Source: Bradyrhizobium sp. CB2312
GTDB lineage: Bacteria > Pseudomonadota > Alphaproteobacteria > Rhizobiales > Xanthobacteraceae
Assembly (NCBI RefSeq): GCF_029714425.1
Contig: NZ_CP121668.1
Location: forward strand, 8,515,501-8,579,500
DNA length: 64,000 nt
Direction of reading: 5' to 3'
Shown one piece after another: positions 19,701-29,159 of the stretch; positions within the stretch are counted from its first letter, which is position 1; each line of letters starts with the position of its first letter. The notes under the pieces were generated by a model. It ran no database searches, was not told where the DNA came from, and was given only the letters and a program-made list of their open reading frames with translations. The position numbers were made by a program, and so were the translations under genes.

Positions 19701-22700
19701 GCGTCGGTCAGCGCTCTACCGACGAACACGTCCAATCGGCGCACCAAGGCTTGCGGGCGACCGATCCAAAGCGATTCCCGACGGCGTCGTGCCGCTCGCC
19801 GGTGAACTACCGATACGGCCAGCTCCCGTGACCATCGGAGGCGATGTGCAAGGACGTTTCTTCCTCAATCGGGAAGGACGTGCCGGCGTTCTCGAAGTCC
19901 GCGCCGGTCCCGACCCGGGTTTGCGGATCGACATCGGCCGCATGGAGTGGCCTGAAACAAACGAAGCGCGCAAGCTGTCCATCACGTTCCGGGGCCGCTC
20001 GGGGCCGAGCGAAGCCATCACCGACCTGCTGACATTGACGCACGACGTTGGCAGAAGCGGAGCGATTCGGGTCGAAGCGTTCACGGCCATAACGACGATC
20101 GCCGCGGGAGTTGACGAGCCCGAATGGGCCGAGGATGAATTTGATTTCCCGGCGGCAACGCAAGACTTGCAGCAGCCCGCCAGCGACATCGCGCAATGGC
20201 GAGACGTCCTGATCATTATCGCGACGGACAAGGACGTCGACATCGAACCCCCGATCGTCACACCGATTGTTAGTCAGCTCGACAGCGCGGGAAACTTCGC
20301 AAGCATCGCTGTCGGTAAGCCGCGAATTGCGCCGGAATCGGGCCATCAAATGCGCGCGACCTACGTGCTCGACGGCATCCAGGTCGGCGCCGCGACGGGC
20401 GCTCGCCAGATGACGATCCGATTGCAACGACCGACGGTGGAATTTGGTACTTACGGGCGATGGATCAACCCTCCCCTGTTCGACGATCGAGTTGTCGCCA
20501 GCCGACCGGTCGTTGCCAAGGCGCTCGACGCCGCGCTCGGCGTAGCAACGAGCCCAAACAAGGCCAAGGACGATCGGTCCCTCGATGATCCGGCCGTGAC
20601 ACAATTGTACGGTGAACTGGTATGCATCTTTCCAACTTTTCAGAAGTTCAAGATGGCAGCAGTCGGAGCTGCCTGGACCTCCCTCGAGGACGTGCTCGGC
20701 TTCGATGGCTCTGGCCGTCGCCATGTCGCGCCGACGCCGTCCATGACCATCAAGGTCGATCCAAATGGACGGGAAGGTCTGACCGGCGATACTGCCACAC
20801 TCTTGCCGGGTCGCATCTACGAGTTGCGCGTCTATGCAGGATTGCCGGACAAGCAAGACAAGCTTTGCCCTTTCACGCGCGACCAGCGGCTTTCGCCTGC
20901 TGTTAAGGCCACGCTCAGACACTGTCCGATCGACGCGAAGATGCGGCTGGCGGGCCCCCTGGTGCTGACGCTCGAAGTCGCGACCGAAAACGTGCCCGAG
21001 ATCTTGGGAACACAGCCGCTGAACATCGACCTGCGCCGCGCCCCCGAATATGCCGAGCAGGCATGGATTTCATTGACGGCGGCGTTCACAGGAAGAACGG
21101 CGACGTATCCTGCCTTGCGCTATTGCCATCTCGCTGCGCTCGAATCGCAACGCTGGAGCTGGCGCGGCAGGCCGCAGGACGACCAATGGTACCGGCTGGC
21201 CACGACCGGAGCCGAGGCAATCGACCAACCCCGGTATCGGGAGCTGTTCGACACCTCGTTCTCGGACCGTCGCAACGATGACGTTGGGGAAGTCCTCGAA
21301 CGTCGCATCGAGCGTGCCCATGTCTATGGCGGATTGAGGCGGCGCAGCGATCCTGCCGCAAGCAACCCCATTCCGCGCCTGTTCGATAAGAGCCTCGACT
21401 GGCGTGGCGGCATGAATTTGTGGCGCTTCGGTCTTCGCATCGTGAGCCGCTACAAGGCGATGCGGCCTGGACGGCCGGAATTCATGCGCTCCAGTCATCG
21501 GGGGCCGAACGGCAGCGCGATCTGGCAGAACAAGGTGCTGGCCGATCGCTCCAATGACCGTCGTCCCAAGCGTCCGGGTCTGGCGATCGTTCTGCCACTG
21601 ACCGAACGCGCCATGGCGTGGGGAACCGTTCCTCCGCTCCTGGCCTTGTTTAACGAACCGCTCTATCCGAATTTCCATGTCGGAGATGGCATCGACGCCA
21701 TGGTCGAAATGGCCCGGCATCCGATGACACGAGCCGAACGAAAAACGCGTGTCGCGACGATCGATAAGCTTTTGAATCCATCGGACGGCACCGCTCCGCC
21801 GACTGGAGAAGCGCTCGACAGATTGGTTGCGGAACGAGCTGCGCTTCAACGCAATATCGACGCCGGCACCGACGGGCCGACAGATGCCCTCAAATACTGG
21901 CAGGAGCACGGCCCGGACTCGATCCGGAGCGGAAGCGGGTCCGGCGGCGCGATCATACCGCTGCGGATCGACGGTCCCATCGGCTACACCTTCGACCTCG
22001 CAACAGAGGCCGGGCGTTTCGATCACGCCGGTTTGATGATAACGCCCGTCAAACCCGACGTTGTTCCCTGGTCGTTCGTGAAACTGAAGTTTCGTCGTTT
22101 CGAGGCTCCGGAGAGCATCGACCCTGCGACCGCCCTCACTGGCCAGGGCCTCGCTCCAGCATCGTACAATAAATTCTATTGCGAACCGCGCCTTCTGGCG
22201 ATGAACGATGCATCCAACCGCTTCCGGCTGACCAACAGCCGCAAGATTATGCGGGACTTTGCGCCGGAAGACTTCAAAGACCTCAAGGACGTCGTCGGCA
22301 AGGGCATCTTCCCCGCCGAGCATGAAGGGCTCGCGATCGACATCGCCAGCACGGAAGACCTGGACGGCTCGGCGATCCGCTTTCAATTCACTGACGACAG
22401 CGACAGCGAGTTCGTTCGTATCACATTCAGCGTGAAGGGCGACGGCGCAAAACGGAGCATCGCTTTCCAATTCTTCACGCAGTTAGGTGATGCCGGCACC
22501 TGGACGCTGGACGTCCCGGCCGGCGGCGACGTGCGTTTACGTCTGATCGTGTCGGCCCGGGACAAACCGGAGAAAGGCGAAACGTACAAGCCGGCCGGTG
22601 ACATCGCTGTGCGCGCCCGAATCGCACGCGATACGACGGATGAGATTTTGTTACCGACCGAAAATCGTTGGCTATCGGTGGCGTGCCTGCCGCTGACCAG

Positions 22701-23367
22701 TGCAATCGAGGTTCCCATCAATCAGCCCCTCACGATGGTCATGAAGGCGACGGGAGCTCAGGCGGCCATTTCGCCGGCAAGGCTTTCTACGTTTACACCA
22801 TCGCTGTGGTGGCAGTTTGCCGAGCCCATGTCTCTGTTCGACGCTGTCATCGATGGAGTTGTGTCGACGGTGTCGACGGATGATCTCACCGCCTCAGTGA
22901 CGGGGACCATAGTCTCAATCGAGCGCAAGCCCACCGCGCAAGGACGGGTGCAGAAACTGCAGTCGCTCGCGCCAGCGGTGGATCAGCAAGCGGGACAGCT
23001 CGAGGAAGTCCTCGTGCTGGTGCTGACACGCAACATTCACGATGCGCTCGATCGCGTTCGGGAGCGTCCAGTCGCGGTCAAGCTCTGGGACGGCACGTCC
23101 ACATCGCTGGACCTCGCCAAACCCGATTGGCCAACATTCGAGGATCCGAACGAGGGGCCAAAGCTCGGCGATGGCGGGAAGATCCGCTTCCTCCGCATTC
23201 TGCGTCCAAAGACGCGCGCGAGGGGCGGCTATCTCGAGACCGCGCCGTCGTTTCCGTTGGATTTCTTTCAGTACGAAACGATCGAAGGGGACCTCGACAT
23301 GAATCCTCCGGACGCCAAAGGAATGGTGCTCGGAATGTCGATGCCGATCCCGTGGAAACACGCGTGA
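16705..23367 (+). CDS. Giant uncharacterised protein, 2220 aa
   Basis: The open frame overlaps the previous stop (a TTG at 16672), but ATG 16705 has AAGGA ten bases upstream and is the more likely start; this leaves 29 bases between the genes. The protein has no signal peptide and no clear TM helix. It is mostly beta-rich with Asp/Pro-rich loops and Ala-rich patches. A more helical, arginine-rich part lies around residues 1670-1780 (RAERKTRVATIDKLL). I recognise no known domain. Its size, codon use and position make it the natural partner of the 2370-residue protein. The frame is clean throughout, in strong contrast to the decayed genes on either side. Confidence 0.85.
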   Translation: MAPDPRNLRIKVQADRLPDVSNKAQISLRVSAVIDGSDGALLTDAIGEILPWKWRLADGSGTWNPHDVTAWRFWRIVDIAGVPTAQDLDAGTTVAAAANAPVDFDLPGADGSRRFHRRLEEEIASIVNTSGLEAALCMPAGTAEVTGRTVFGLVESLTGLPNPVPIANKVFTVFTLDPAPDKSTTFIAAPLFGPTGGGTYTLDPAGPTMISDQNGEFCRVDLVPTPGPGPAPMFADGSVDMRPSLSWDDLSPSGDPQRLIDMETMLIKRPALGHGLTDEDWAASLSRRIAEVVDPWARVFGVLDATVTSEITKVAGGDELRRALARDLASELTPKFLMALDSISWWVVGRRSAASAIALPPGFSILEGLSLRQADFWNLTAALILGAAERDPGSVSNNPLRARFASVNSRRLKGLLGLPLDPPGSAIAPEIESIESDDGLRKFVARNWLGGPDLSSAGPHPLLIAAPRVIAARTLTIPPDAQAFGPGATQAVSSAVLDLGPAASAAPIAPAAPTKVAFDLALTPPAGDFKLVVAFVTTPGRPIPPEIRIAGMAASATLDVAIFQDGASVISTTRARGAAIRVEIAIIRPDANAAVSVTLSAGGSAPVPADRLLGAAFYLSMKADVSDIPDVGIIMPDATATPLRTALDRITTGPGLRADLALAVIGPYIPGLTAGRLTWDAPQPQNEQDAAAQLPLDERLVASVAALVGAERADGSRPAASLYDLIIGAALTDAGLTAASPGSDEEKLANLLKAIVEAARRDAVRHAGSLVPSTTDESGSGDDSSRRLTVDSPPLVFRFDQLQSIAGAADLWTRLSGVGALMARTDTLSDPIQAWRSLNVATLHAPDTSSQGSARAALSEANAVMVRNLAWASGAIVDPVPLQVGEIGGIRAALISYDNRSPVTEMVTDAALDNVPSSFARRIEAYRFPSTTGDGATDYRLFALSFGYAFHVVPYVIGHGGTLPPILRNDPNDPLTIRPIETTGPLKGQVKIATNTDAVRRSALYRRTRPIGAPRLAGDRSKAIPDGVVPLAGELPIRPAPVTIGGDVQGRFFLNREGRAGVLEVRAGPDPGLRIDIGRMEWPETNEARKLSITFRGRSGPSEAITDLLTLTHDVGRSGAIRVEAFTAITTIAAGVDEPEWAEDEFDFPAATQDLQQPASDIAQWRDVLIIIATDKDVDIEPPIVTPIVSQLDSAGNFASIAVGKPRIAPESGHQMRATYVLDGIQVGAATGARQMTIRLQRPTVEFGTYGRWINPPLFDDRVVASRPVVAKALDAALGVATSPNKAKDDRSLDDPAVTQLYGELVCIFPTFQKFKMAAVGAAWTSLEDVLGFDGSGRRHVAPTPSMTIKVDPNGREGLTGDTATLLPGRIYELRVYAGLPDKQDKLCPFTRDQRLSPAVKATLRHCPIDAKMRLAGPLVLTLEVATENVPEILGTQPLNIDLRRAPEYAEQAWISLTAAFTGRTATYPALRYCHLAALESQRWSWRGRPQDDQWYRLATTGAEAIDQPRYRELFDTSFSDRRNDDVGEVLERRIERAHVYGGLRRRSDPAASNPIPRLFDKSLDWRGGMNLWRFGLRIVSRYKAMRPGRPEFMRSSHRGPNGSAIWQNKVLADRSNDRRPKRPGLAIVLPLTERAMAWGTVPPLLALFNEPLYPNFHVGDGIDAMVEMARHPMTRAERKTRVATIDKLLNPSDGTAPPTGEALDRLVAERAALQRNIDAGTDGPTDALKYWQEHGPDSIRSGSGSGGAIIPLRIDGPIGYTFDLATEAGRFDHAGLMITPVKPDVVPWSFVKLKFRRFEAPESIDPATALTGQGLAPASYNKFYCEPRLLAMNDASNRFRLTNSRKIMRDFAPEDFKDLKDVVGKGIFPAEHEGLAIDIASTEDLDGSAIRFQFTDDSDSEFVRITFSVKGDGAKRSIAFQFFTQLGDAGTWTLDVPAGGDVRLRLIVSARDKPEKGETYKPAGDIAVRARIARDTTDEILLPTENRWLSVACLPLTSAIEVPINQPLTMVMKATGAQAAISPARLSTFTPSLWWQFAEPMSLFDAVIDGVVSTVSTDDLTASVTGTIVSIERKPTAQGRVQKLQSLAPAVDQQAGQLEEVLVLVLTRNIHDALDRVRERPVAVKLWDGTSTSLDLAKPDWPTFEDPNEGPKLGDGGKIRFLRILRPKTRARGGYLETAPSFPLDFFQYETIEGDLDMNPPDAKGMVLGMSMPIPWKHA

Positions 23368-23436
23368 CGTGTTCAGGCATTCGTCAATCGTGACTTACGA
23401 TCGCGAGACTAGCGGCAGAAATCATCGGGGGACCAA

Positions 23437-25287
23437 ATGGCTGACGGGGACGTGGAGAGGCTCGCTAAAATCGTTTTGGGAGAAACGAGCGGATTGACCG
23501 CAAAGGGAACGGATTCAGCAAAATCGTTGGAACGCCTCTGGTCGGTCGTCGCAGGCATTGCAGTAGCTGCGCGCTGGGACGGGCTTCAGGATCAAATGAA
23601 AATCGCCGGCAACATGCTGCCTGCCGACGAAGCGGCGAACTACACGATCATGAAGGCCGTTGCCGAAAAGATCTCGCAGAACCGCTACGACGGCGCCGTC
23701 GCATTGCCCAAGCAAGCAACGCTCTGGCAAATCGATCGAAATGGCGCGCCGTCGAAGGACGTCGGCACGCCGCCCGACTGGATCTACAAGACCGGCGGGA
23801 CCGAGGGCCTCGAATTCCAGGACAAATCAGGCCTGACGTACCGCCTCTATGGAACGAGCGAAGAGGCTCCCGGCAAACTTGGCTTCACCTCGTCGTATAG
23901 CCTTACCGGCCTGGCGCCGCGATCATGGAGCGTTCCCAAGCCGATGAGGATAGCGGCATGGTGGCTCGGTTCGATCGCGGCCTTGATCTTCGTTTTCGGT
24001 GGCATCTCGGCCATATGGTCGGGACAGAGCGACGGCAATGCACGGAGCCAACTCCGAAATCTCGACATACAGTATCGTGTGCTCGACAAGCTGGCCGACA
24101 ATTGCGTCTCGGATGCAGCTCTGCTTCCCAACTGGAAGCGGAGCGTTTGCAGCTTCCTTGATGCCGGCGGCAAGTACGTGAAGCCAGCCGCAGTTGCCCC
24201 TGCCGCGCCTCCGCCGGCCGCCCCACCGGCCGCGCAGGTGCCGCCGGCCGCCGCATCGCCTGCGCCGGCCGCTCCCGCTCAGCCGATCGTTCCGTATGGC
24301 CCGAAGGTCGGAGTGGCTCTCGCTACGATCCGGAGCTGCCTCGACCATGGGCCTTCCGCGGCGGACACAAATGCGGCTCCGCCGTCGAAGAAGCCGCCAG
24401 AAACAGATGGCGCGGCCGCAACGGACGCGACGCTGTCGTGCGAGCTTGTGGTGCGTAGCGCAGTCGATGCCGGCATTATCGCGATCACGCCGAATACGTC
24501 CATTTGGTCCGGCATCGCGAATGCGCTTCTCGGACTGCGAGACACCCCCGGCACGCGGTCGATCATCGTGCAATTTCTGGCGATGACCCTCGGTATTGCC
24601 GGACTCGCCATCGCGCTTGGCCTGGGGACCAAGGGGCGCATGGTCGGCATCTGGGTCGACGAGCGTAACCGGGTATCCCTGGCACGGGCGCAAGTGACGC
24701 TCTGGACCATCGTCGCACTTGGCGGCTTCGCCACCGCGGCGCTTTTCAATGTTGGCCTTGGCGGACCAGGTACGTTCCCCCAAATCCCGGCATCCATCGC
24801 CGCGGCACTCGGGATCGCCTTTGCCTCACCGATGATCTCCGCGTTAATCCTGAATACGAAGGCATTCGGAATGGTCGGCTCTCCGTCGGATCAGATCACG
24901 ACGATCGGTGGCAGGCCAAAGGACAGTAACGACCAGGCCGATCGTGGCCTGCTGACGGTGTCGAGTGACTCTTCAGCCGTCGAAGTCCGTTCGGACCCGA
25001 CGATGGCGTCTCTTGCCGACGTCTTCGTAGGTGAACACGTGGCCGACTCGGGCGACGTCGATATTTCCCGGCTGCAAAATGTCGTGCTCACTGTCACCCT
25101 GGTCCTGGGCTATTTCGCGATGCTCGTCGAGCAACTCCGCGGACTCGCACCAGACGTGCTGCTGACCGGAATCCAGAGCTTGCCCGATCCCGGAGGTGCC
25201 TTCACGTCGGTGCTGCTGATCAGCCACGCGACTTACCTAGGGACGAAAGCCTACAAGGGAAGCGGGAAAGGCGACACAGCTCACTAG
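23437..25287 (+). CDS. Five-TM membrane protein with cytosolic head and Pro/Ala linker
   Basis: The start ATG 23437 follows GGGGGA; the product has 616 residues. Residues 1-165 form a soluble head whose start (VERLAKIVLGE) faintly recalls the N-terminus of SleB-type cell-wall hydrolase domains, which is too weak to claim. TM1 is at 173-194. A Pro/Ala-rich linker follows at 249-285, flanked by two short regions each with Cys residues. TM2-TM4 lie at about 376-398, 418-440 and 451-472, and TM5 at 548-566. The stretch VDERNRVSLARAQVTLWTIV before TM3 resembles a motif I associate with uncharacterised bacterial membrane proteins. It is third in the giant-protein operon and is a plausible membrane anchor for the complex (inference). 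Confidence 0.8.
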   Translation: MADGDVERLAKIVLGETSGLTAKGTDSAKSLERLWSVVAGIAVAARWDGLQDQMKIAGNMLPADEAANYTIMKAVAEKISQNRYDGAVALPKQATLWQIDRNGAPSKDVGTPPDWIYKTGGTEGLEFQDKSGLTYRLYGTSEEAPGKLGFTSSYSLTGLAPRSWSVPKPMRIAAWWLGSIAALIFVFGGISAIWSGQSDGNARSQLRNLDIQYRVLDKLADNCVSDAALLPNWKRSVCSFLDAGGKYVKPAAVAPAAPPPAAPPAAQVPPAAASPAPAAPAQPIVPYGPKVGVALATIRSCLDHGPSAADTNAAPPSKKPPETDGAAATDATLSCELVVRSAVDAGIIAITPNTSIWSGIANALLGLRDTPGTRSIIVQFLAMTLGIAGLAIALGLGTKGRMVGIWVDERNRVSLARAQVTLWTIVALGGFATAALFNVGLGGPGTFPQIPASIAAALGIAFASPMISALILNTKAFGMVGSPSDQITTIGGRPKDSNDQADRGLLTVSSDSSAVEVRSDPTMASLADVFVGEHVADSGDVDISRLQNVVLTVTLVLGYFAMLVEQLRGLAPDVLLTGIQSLPDPGGAFTSVLLISHATYLGTKAYKGSGKGDTAH

Positions 25288-25310
25288 CGTTCACCATTGA
25301 GGACCCTGCT

Positions 25311-25961
25311 ATGCCCGACTCGAATGCAGCAGCACTGATCGGTCTGGCTTTGACCGCAGCCGGTTTTGCCTTCGGCCTCTATCAGTATCGGATGAATAGC
25401 GAGCAAGCGAACTTGACCCGTCAGCGCGAGCGCGCGCTGGCGGCATCCGACCAAACAAAGGAATTCTTCGAAGATGCGGACGTGCGTTTCGTCATGCGCC
25501 TTTTGGACTATGGCAACGCCCAGTTTTGGAAGGAAGACACGCTGAAGGGCCAGACCTTCGGCGTCCGTGACCTGCCCACCGCGCTCGCCGTCCACTGGAA
25601 GCTGATGCCAACTGAAATCGAAAAGGAAACATTCACGGACCGAAATCTGGCCGTCCGCTCCGCTTTCGACAACTTTTTACTCTGGCTGGAGCGGATCGAA
25701 CATCTCATTCGCTACGACGTCATCGGGGCGGTCGGCTTCGGCGAGCTCTTCTCGTATTGGCTGGTCCTGCTCGGCGAAATCCCGCAACCCGGTGACAGGA
25801 TCAATCATCTCTCCAATGAGGGGCGTGCCGCGCTTTGGGAGTACATTCGAGCCTATGAGTTCAATTCTGTCGTTCGCCTTTTCGCGCGCTACGGTCGCGC
25901 CGGCCCCGTCGGAAGAGATGGATTCCTTCCCCGCAAAACGACCTCGAAAGAGGGGGGCTGA
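25311..25961 (+). CDS. Small protein with N-terminal membrane anchor, 216 aa
   Basis: ATG 25311 follows GAGGA and lies 23 bases behind the previous gene. One N-terminal hydrophobic helix (residues 6-23) is followed by a soluble, helical, charged domain with aromatic clusters (WLERIEHLIRYD, FSYWLVLLGE). This architecture, a short anchor plus cytosolic helical domain, recalls small DUF4760-like proteins, but I cannot assign it firmly. It is the last gene of the giant-protein operon; beyond it the sequence becomes non-coding and then insertion-sequence rich. Confidence 0.75.
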   Translation: MPDSNAAALIGLALTAAGFAFGLYQYRMNSEQANLTRQRERALAASDQTKEFFEDADVRFVMRLLDYGNAQFWKEDTLKGQTFGVRDLPTALAVHWKLMPTEIEKETFTDRNLAVRSAFDNFLLWLERIEHLIRYDVIGAVGFGELFSYWLVLLGEIPQPGDRINHLSNEGRAALWEYIRAYEFNSVVRLFARYGRAGPVGRDGFLPRKTTSKEGG

Positions 25962-26177
25962 CCACGTCACGCCGGACACGCCGTCCACTCCCGTCATTGC
26001 CTAGAACGATTTACCTAGAGGAGACGCAGCAACAATGCCAACATAAGCCTGACCGGGAAAGCCATTGATGGCGATCCAGATACGTACTGGATTAATTTAT
26101 TCGCCGCAGATAGCACCTGGCAGTCGGGCATCCTTGGGAAAGATTAGACTCCAAAACCCCTGAAGAAGCCGACTGAT

Positions 26178-26537
26178 CTACTGCTTGACAGCAGTCGCGA
26201 GCAATGCCTCACGATAACCTACGTAACCGGAACGAAGGTCGTCGACGGTGATGTTGTAGAATATGTCTGGCGTCACACCAAGATCTTCAATCGGAGATCC
26301 GCTGCTCCGCCAGGCAAGTGTCCAAGTTAATTTGAAATCTGAAATGCCGGCTTTCTTGAAATCAGGCGAAAGTTCAACGGAGCGCACTAGCCCTCCGGCT
26401 CCTCCAGTTCGCTGACCAAAAATGATAGCTTGATGGTTATCTTGCATAATTGCTGCGAGAAATTCGGCAGCGGAGAAGGAATTTTCATTGACAGCAACGA
26501 CTACCTTTTTCGTGTAGTGATTTGGCGCTGGTGCAAT
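26178..26537 (-). pseudogene. S41 (C-terminal processing type) protease, 3' part split by IS
   Basis: The minus-strand frame contains VVVAVNENSFSAAEFLAAIMQ, matching the S41 peptidase block with the nucleophile serine (normally N-x-x-(S/T)-x-S-A-(S/A)-E), then FGQRTGGAGG, the G-x-x-(T/S)-x-G-K/G segment, and a family-typical end (SPIEDLGVTPDI). The upstream continuation lies at 29160-29301, on the far side of an IS407-type insertion. Removing the element and one copy of the CAAT duplication joins GGIAEI to APAPNHYTKK in frame. Only about 165 C-terminal residues survive in total, so the gene was probably truncated as well as interrupted. Confidence 0.75.
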
Positions 26538-26600
26538 TGACCTGCCACTGAGCATTTCCTCCAGAAGGAGTTAGAGTCCGGCCTTAGGAAGGACGGACAG

Positions 26601-26867
26601 ATGAAGCGAGCAAGGTTCACGGAAGAGCAGATAATCGCAGTGCTGAAGGAGCATGAGGCTGGGGCGAAGACGGCCGACCTGGCTCGCAAGCACGGAATCT
26701 CCGAGGCGACGATCTACAATTGGAAGGCCAAATTTGGCGGCATGGACGTTTCCGAGGCCAAGCGGTTAAAGGCGCTGGAAGAGGAGAACGCGAAGCTGAA
26801 GAAGCTTCTGGCCGAGCAGATGCTGGACGCGGCCGCCCTTCGCGAGCTTCTTTCAAAAAATGTATGA
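26601..26867 (+). CDS. IS407-type transposase OrfA
   Basis: 88 residues. The N-terminal helix-turn-helix (TEEQIIAVLKEHEAG, then ARKHGISEATIYNWKAKFGG) and the leucine-zipper part (KRLKALEEENAKLKKLLAEQ) are typical of IS3-family OrfA, IS407 group. In an intact element the ribosome would shift by -1 near the A-run at 26855-26860 to make the OrfAB fusion. Here that site is followed directly by an inserted IS110/IS1111-type element, which also supplies the last bases of the frame. Confidence 0.85.
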   Translation: MKRARFTEEQIIAVLKEHEAGAKTADLARKHGISEATIYNWKAKFGGMDVSEAKRLKALEEENAKLKKLLAEQMLDAAALRELLSKNV

Positions 26868-28218
26868 CCCGCCCCGCCCGTGCAAGGGTCGTTTCGATCA
26901 GGACGATGCAGTCTGCACAAATGTATCCGGCCTCTTGCAAGTGGGCCGCTGTTGCGGCCAGGCCATGATGAGATCCGCGCGTGCCGTTCCCAGATAAATG
27001 GTCCGGGCTCAAAACCCGCTTTTTTGCACAGGGCTTACGGCGCGCCGATCGACTGTCTCGTCATCACTTTCACGAGCCTCGCAGTCTGGAACAAACGGGA
27101 TCAGCTAAAGGCCGGATCCCGCCGTTCGTAGCTTGCGCCGGGCTTGGTCATCACCACCCATGCGATCCGCGCAATCTTTGCCGCCAAGGCGACGGTGACC
27201 TTGTTGGTGTGCATGCGTGCCTGAAGTCCATCAAGCCAGGCGCCAAGGTGATATCGCGAGCGATCAAGATGTGTCACGCAGGAGCGGGCGCCGTGGATGA
27301 TCATCCGGCGCAGATATCGGTTGCCGCGCTTGCTTATCCCCAGCAGCTTCGTTTTGCCTCCCGTAGAGTATTCTCTGGGAACAAGACCCAGCCAAGCTGC
27401 CATATCGCGGGCCTTTTTGAACTGTCGGGCAGATCCAGCTGCTGCCAAAAGCGCCGTCGCCGCGAGTGGACCAATGCCCGGGATAGTCATTAATCGACGT
27501 GCGGTATCGCTTTGAGAGGCAACCGCCTCAATCTCGCGGTTGACTTCAGCGATCCGCAGCTCCAGCTGCCGCAGCTCGTCGAATGTAGATGCCAGAATGC
27601 GACGCATGGCCGACGTTAGATCATTCGATTCATCTGCCAAAACTCTCGGCAGATCTGCCTTGAACTTGCCGGCGCCCTGGTGAATAGCGATCCCATATTC
27701 CAGGCAAAAAGCGCGCATCTGATTTATGAGGCACGTCCGTTGCGACATCATCCGATCGCGAACACGATGCAGCGCTTGCAGGTCAATGTGCTCAGGCGAC
27801 CTTAGCTCGACGAAGCGCATTGTTGGTCTCGTCACGGCTTCGGCGATCGCCGCGGCATCGATGATGTCATTTTTGTTGGACTTCACATATGGCTTCACGA
27901 ATTGAGCTGGGATAATGCGAACGGTGTGCCCCATGGCGGCGATCTTGCGGGCCAACCATTGCGAGCCGGAGCAGGCCTCCATCCCCACCAAAGCCGGTCC
28001 TGCACGTTCGAAGAACTGCAAGAGCGTATCGCGCCGAAAGGTCGCCTTCTGGATCGGCATTCCGGCGGCGTCGAGTCCAACGACGTGGAAAAGGTTCTTG
28101 CCAATGTCGATCCCAAACACCGTTGCCGGCCTGGGCTTGTTCCGTGTCCTCATTGCTTCCTCCTTTCAAAAGCCAACTCAGTCTGACTGAGAGGACGGGG
28201 CGGGTCATCCCATTAATG
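26863..28218 (-). mobile_element. IS110/IS1111-type element inside the IS407 element
   Basis: The insert separates the A-rich orfA end (AAAAAATG, to 26862) from GTAGGGCCC of orfB (28219); joining these restores the usual IS407 reading [10 protein letters not shown]. Sub-terminal inverted repeats ATGACCCGCCC are at 26864-26874 and, complemented, 28198-28208, 1 base from the left end and about 10 from the right. Such unequal sub-terminal repeats fit the IS1111 subgroup. ATG/AATG is shared by both junctions, so the exact ends are uncertain by up to four bases. Confidence 0.75.
27101..28153 (-). CDS. IS110-family transposase (DEDD type), apparently intact
   Basis: 350 residues. The N-terminal DEDD/RuvC-like domain shows [30 protein letters not shown] and [12 protein letters not shown]. 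The C-terminal transposase_20 domain shows [17 protein letters not shown] and [18 protein letters not shown] with the conserved serine region. The length is normal and the frame is clean. It is transcribed against the surrounding IS407 element. This family moves by a mechanism without target duplication, now known in some members to be guided by an RNA from the element's flank; no guide RNA was identified here. Confidence 0.88.
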   Translation of the reverse strand: MRTRNKPRPATVFGIDIGKNLFHVVGLDAAGMPIQKATFRRDTLLQFFERAGPALVGMEACSGSQWLARKIAAMGHTVRIIPAQFVKPYVKSNKNDIIDAAAIAEAVTRPTMRFVELRSPEHIDLQALHRVRDRMMSQRTCLINQMRAFCLEYGIAIHQGAGKFKADLPRVLADESNDLTSAMRRILASTFDELRQLELRIAEVNREIEAVASQSDTARRLMTIPGIGPLAATALLAAAGSARQFKKARDMAAWLGLVPREYSTGGKTKLLGISKRGNRYLRRMIIHGARSCVTHLDRSRYHLGAWLDGLQARMHTNKVTVALAAKIARIAWVVMTKPGASYERRDPAFS

Positions 28219-29141
28219 GTAGGGCCCGCCGCCAAGCGCGCTGCGATCGCGCATCTGCAGGCCGTCATGAGCCTGTCGGAACGGCGGGCCTGCTCGATTG
28301 TGGGGGCGGATCGGAAGATGATCCGCTATCGCTCCAGCCGCCCGCCGGAGGCAGTTCTGCGTGGCCGATTGCGCGATCTCGCCAACGAGCGGCGGCGTTT
28401 CGGCTATCGCCGGTTGTTCGTCTTGCTGCGGCGGGAGGGCGAGCCATCGGGGATCAACCGGATCTACCGGCTTTACCGCGAGGAAGGGCTCACCGTCCGC
28501 AAGCGGCGGGCTCGCCGCAAGGCGGTGGGGACCCGGGCCCCGATCCTGGTCGAGGCGAGGCCGAACGCGCGCTGGTCGCTGGATTTCGTCCACGACCAGT
28601 TCGCCAATGGCCGACGCTTCCGCATCCTCAACATCGTCGACGACGTCACCAAGGAATGCCTGGGCGCCATTCCGGAGACGTCGATCTCGGGGCGGCGCGT
28701 GGCCCGCGAACTGACGGCAATCGTCCAGCGACGCGGCAAGCCAGGAATGATCGTGTCCGACCATGGCACCGAATTCACCTGCAACGCCATGCTCGCTTGG
28801 TGCAAGGACGCAGCCATCGATTGGGACTTCATTGCGCCGGGAAAGCCGATGCAGAACGGCTTCGTCGAGAGCTTCAATGGCCGGATGCGCGATGAGCTAC
28901 TCAACGAGACCCTGTTCTTCGATCTCGATGACGCCCGCACCAAGATCGCCAATGGGTCGCCGACTACAATCTCCAGCGTCCCCACTCGTCGCTGAAATAC
29001 CTCACCCCCGCGGCCTATGCCGCCCACCTCACCGCAACGGACGATCGGCTGCGCAACCCCGACCAGCTCCGCCGATCGTCCGTTGCTCCAACCGCCCCAC
29101 TTGGCGTACAAAACCCCGAGGCTCTAACCGCCATCGGATGA
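28216..29141 (+). pseudogene. IS407-type transposase OrfB, frameshifted
   Basis: Starting at ATG 28216 the integrase-type protein shows helices ([19 protein letters not shown]), [16 protein letters not shown], and the DDE core: [23 protein letters not shown] and [17 protein letters not shown]. Near 28951-28957 one T is missing (expected IANWVADYN), which shifts the frame and ends it at 28995. The proper C-terminus ([16 protein letters not shown]) continues in the next phase to TGA 29139-29141. Together with the insertion between orfA and orfB this leaves the element inactive. Confidence 0.85.
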
Positions 29142-29159
29142 AATCTCAGTGGCAGGTCA

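Larger units (their letters stand above)
26538..29159 (+). mobile_element. IS407-group IS3-family element, itself interrupted
   Basis: The ends are inverted repeats: TGACCTGCCACTGAG at 26538 matches the complement of the right end at 29159, with further similarity inward (GTTAGAG). CAAT occurs directly outside both ends (26534-26537 and 29160-29163), a 4-base target duplication as expected for the IS407 group. The element carries orfA (26601-26867) and orfB (28216-29141), which are separated by an inserted IS110/IS1111-type element. Without that insert it would be about 1.27 kb, a normal IS407-group size. Confidence 0.85.
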
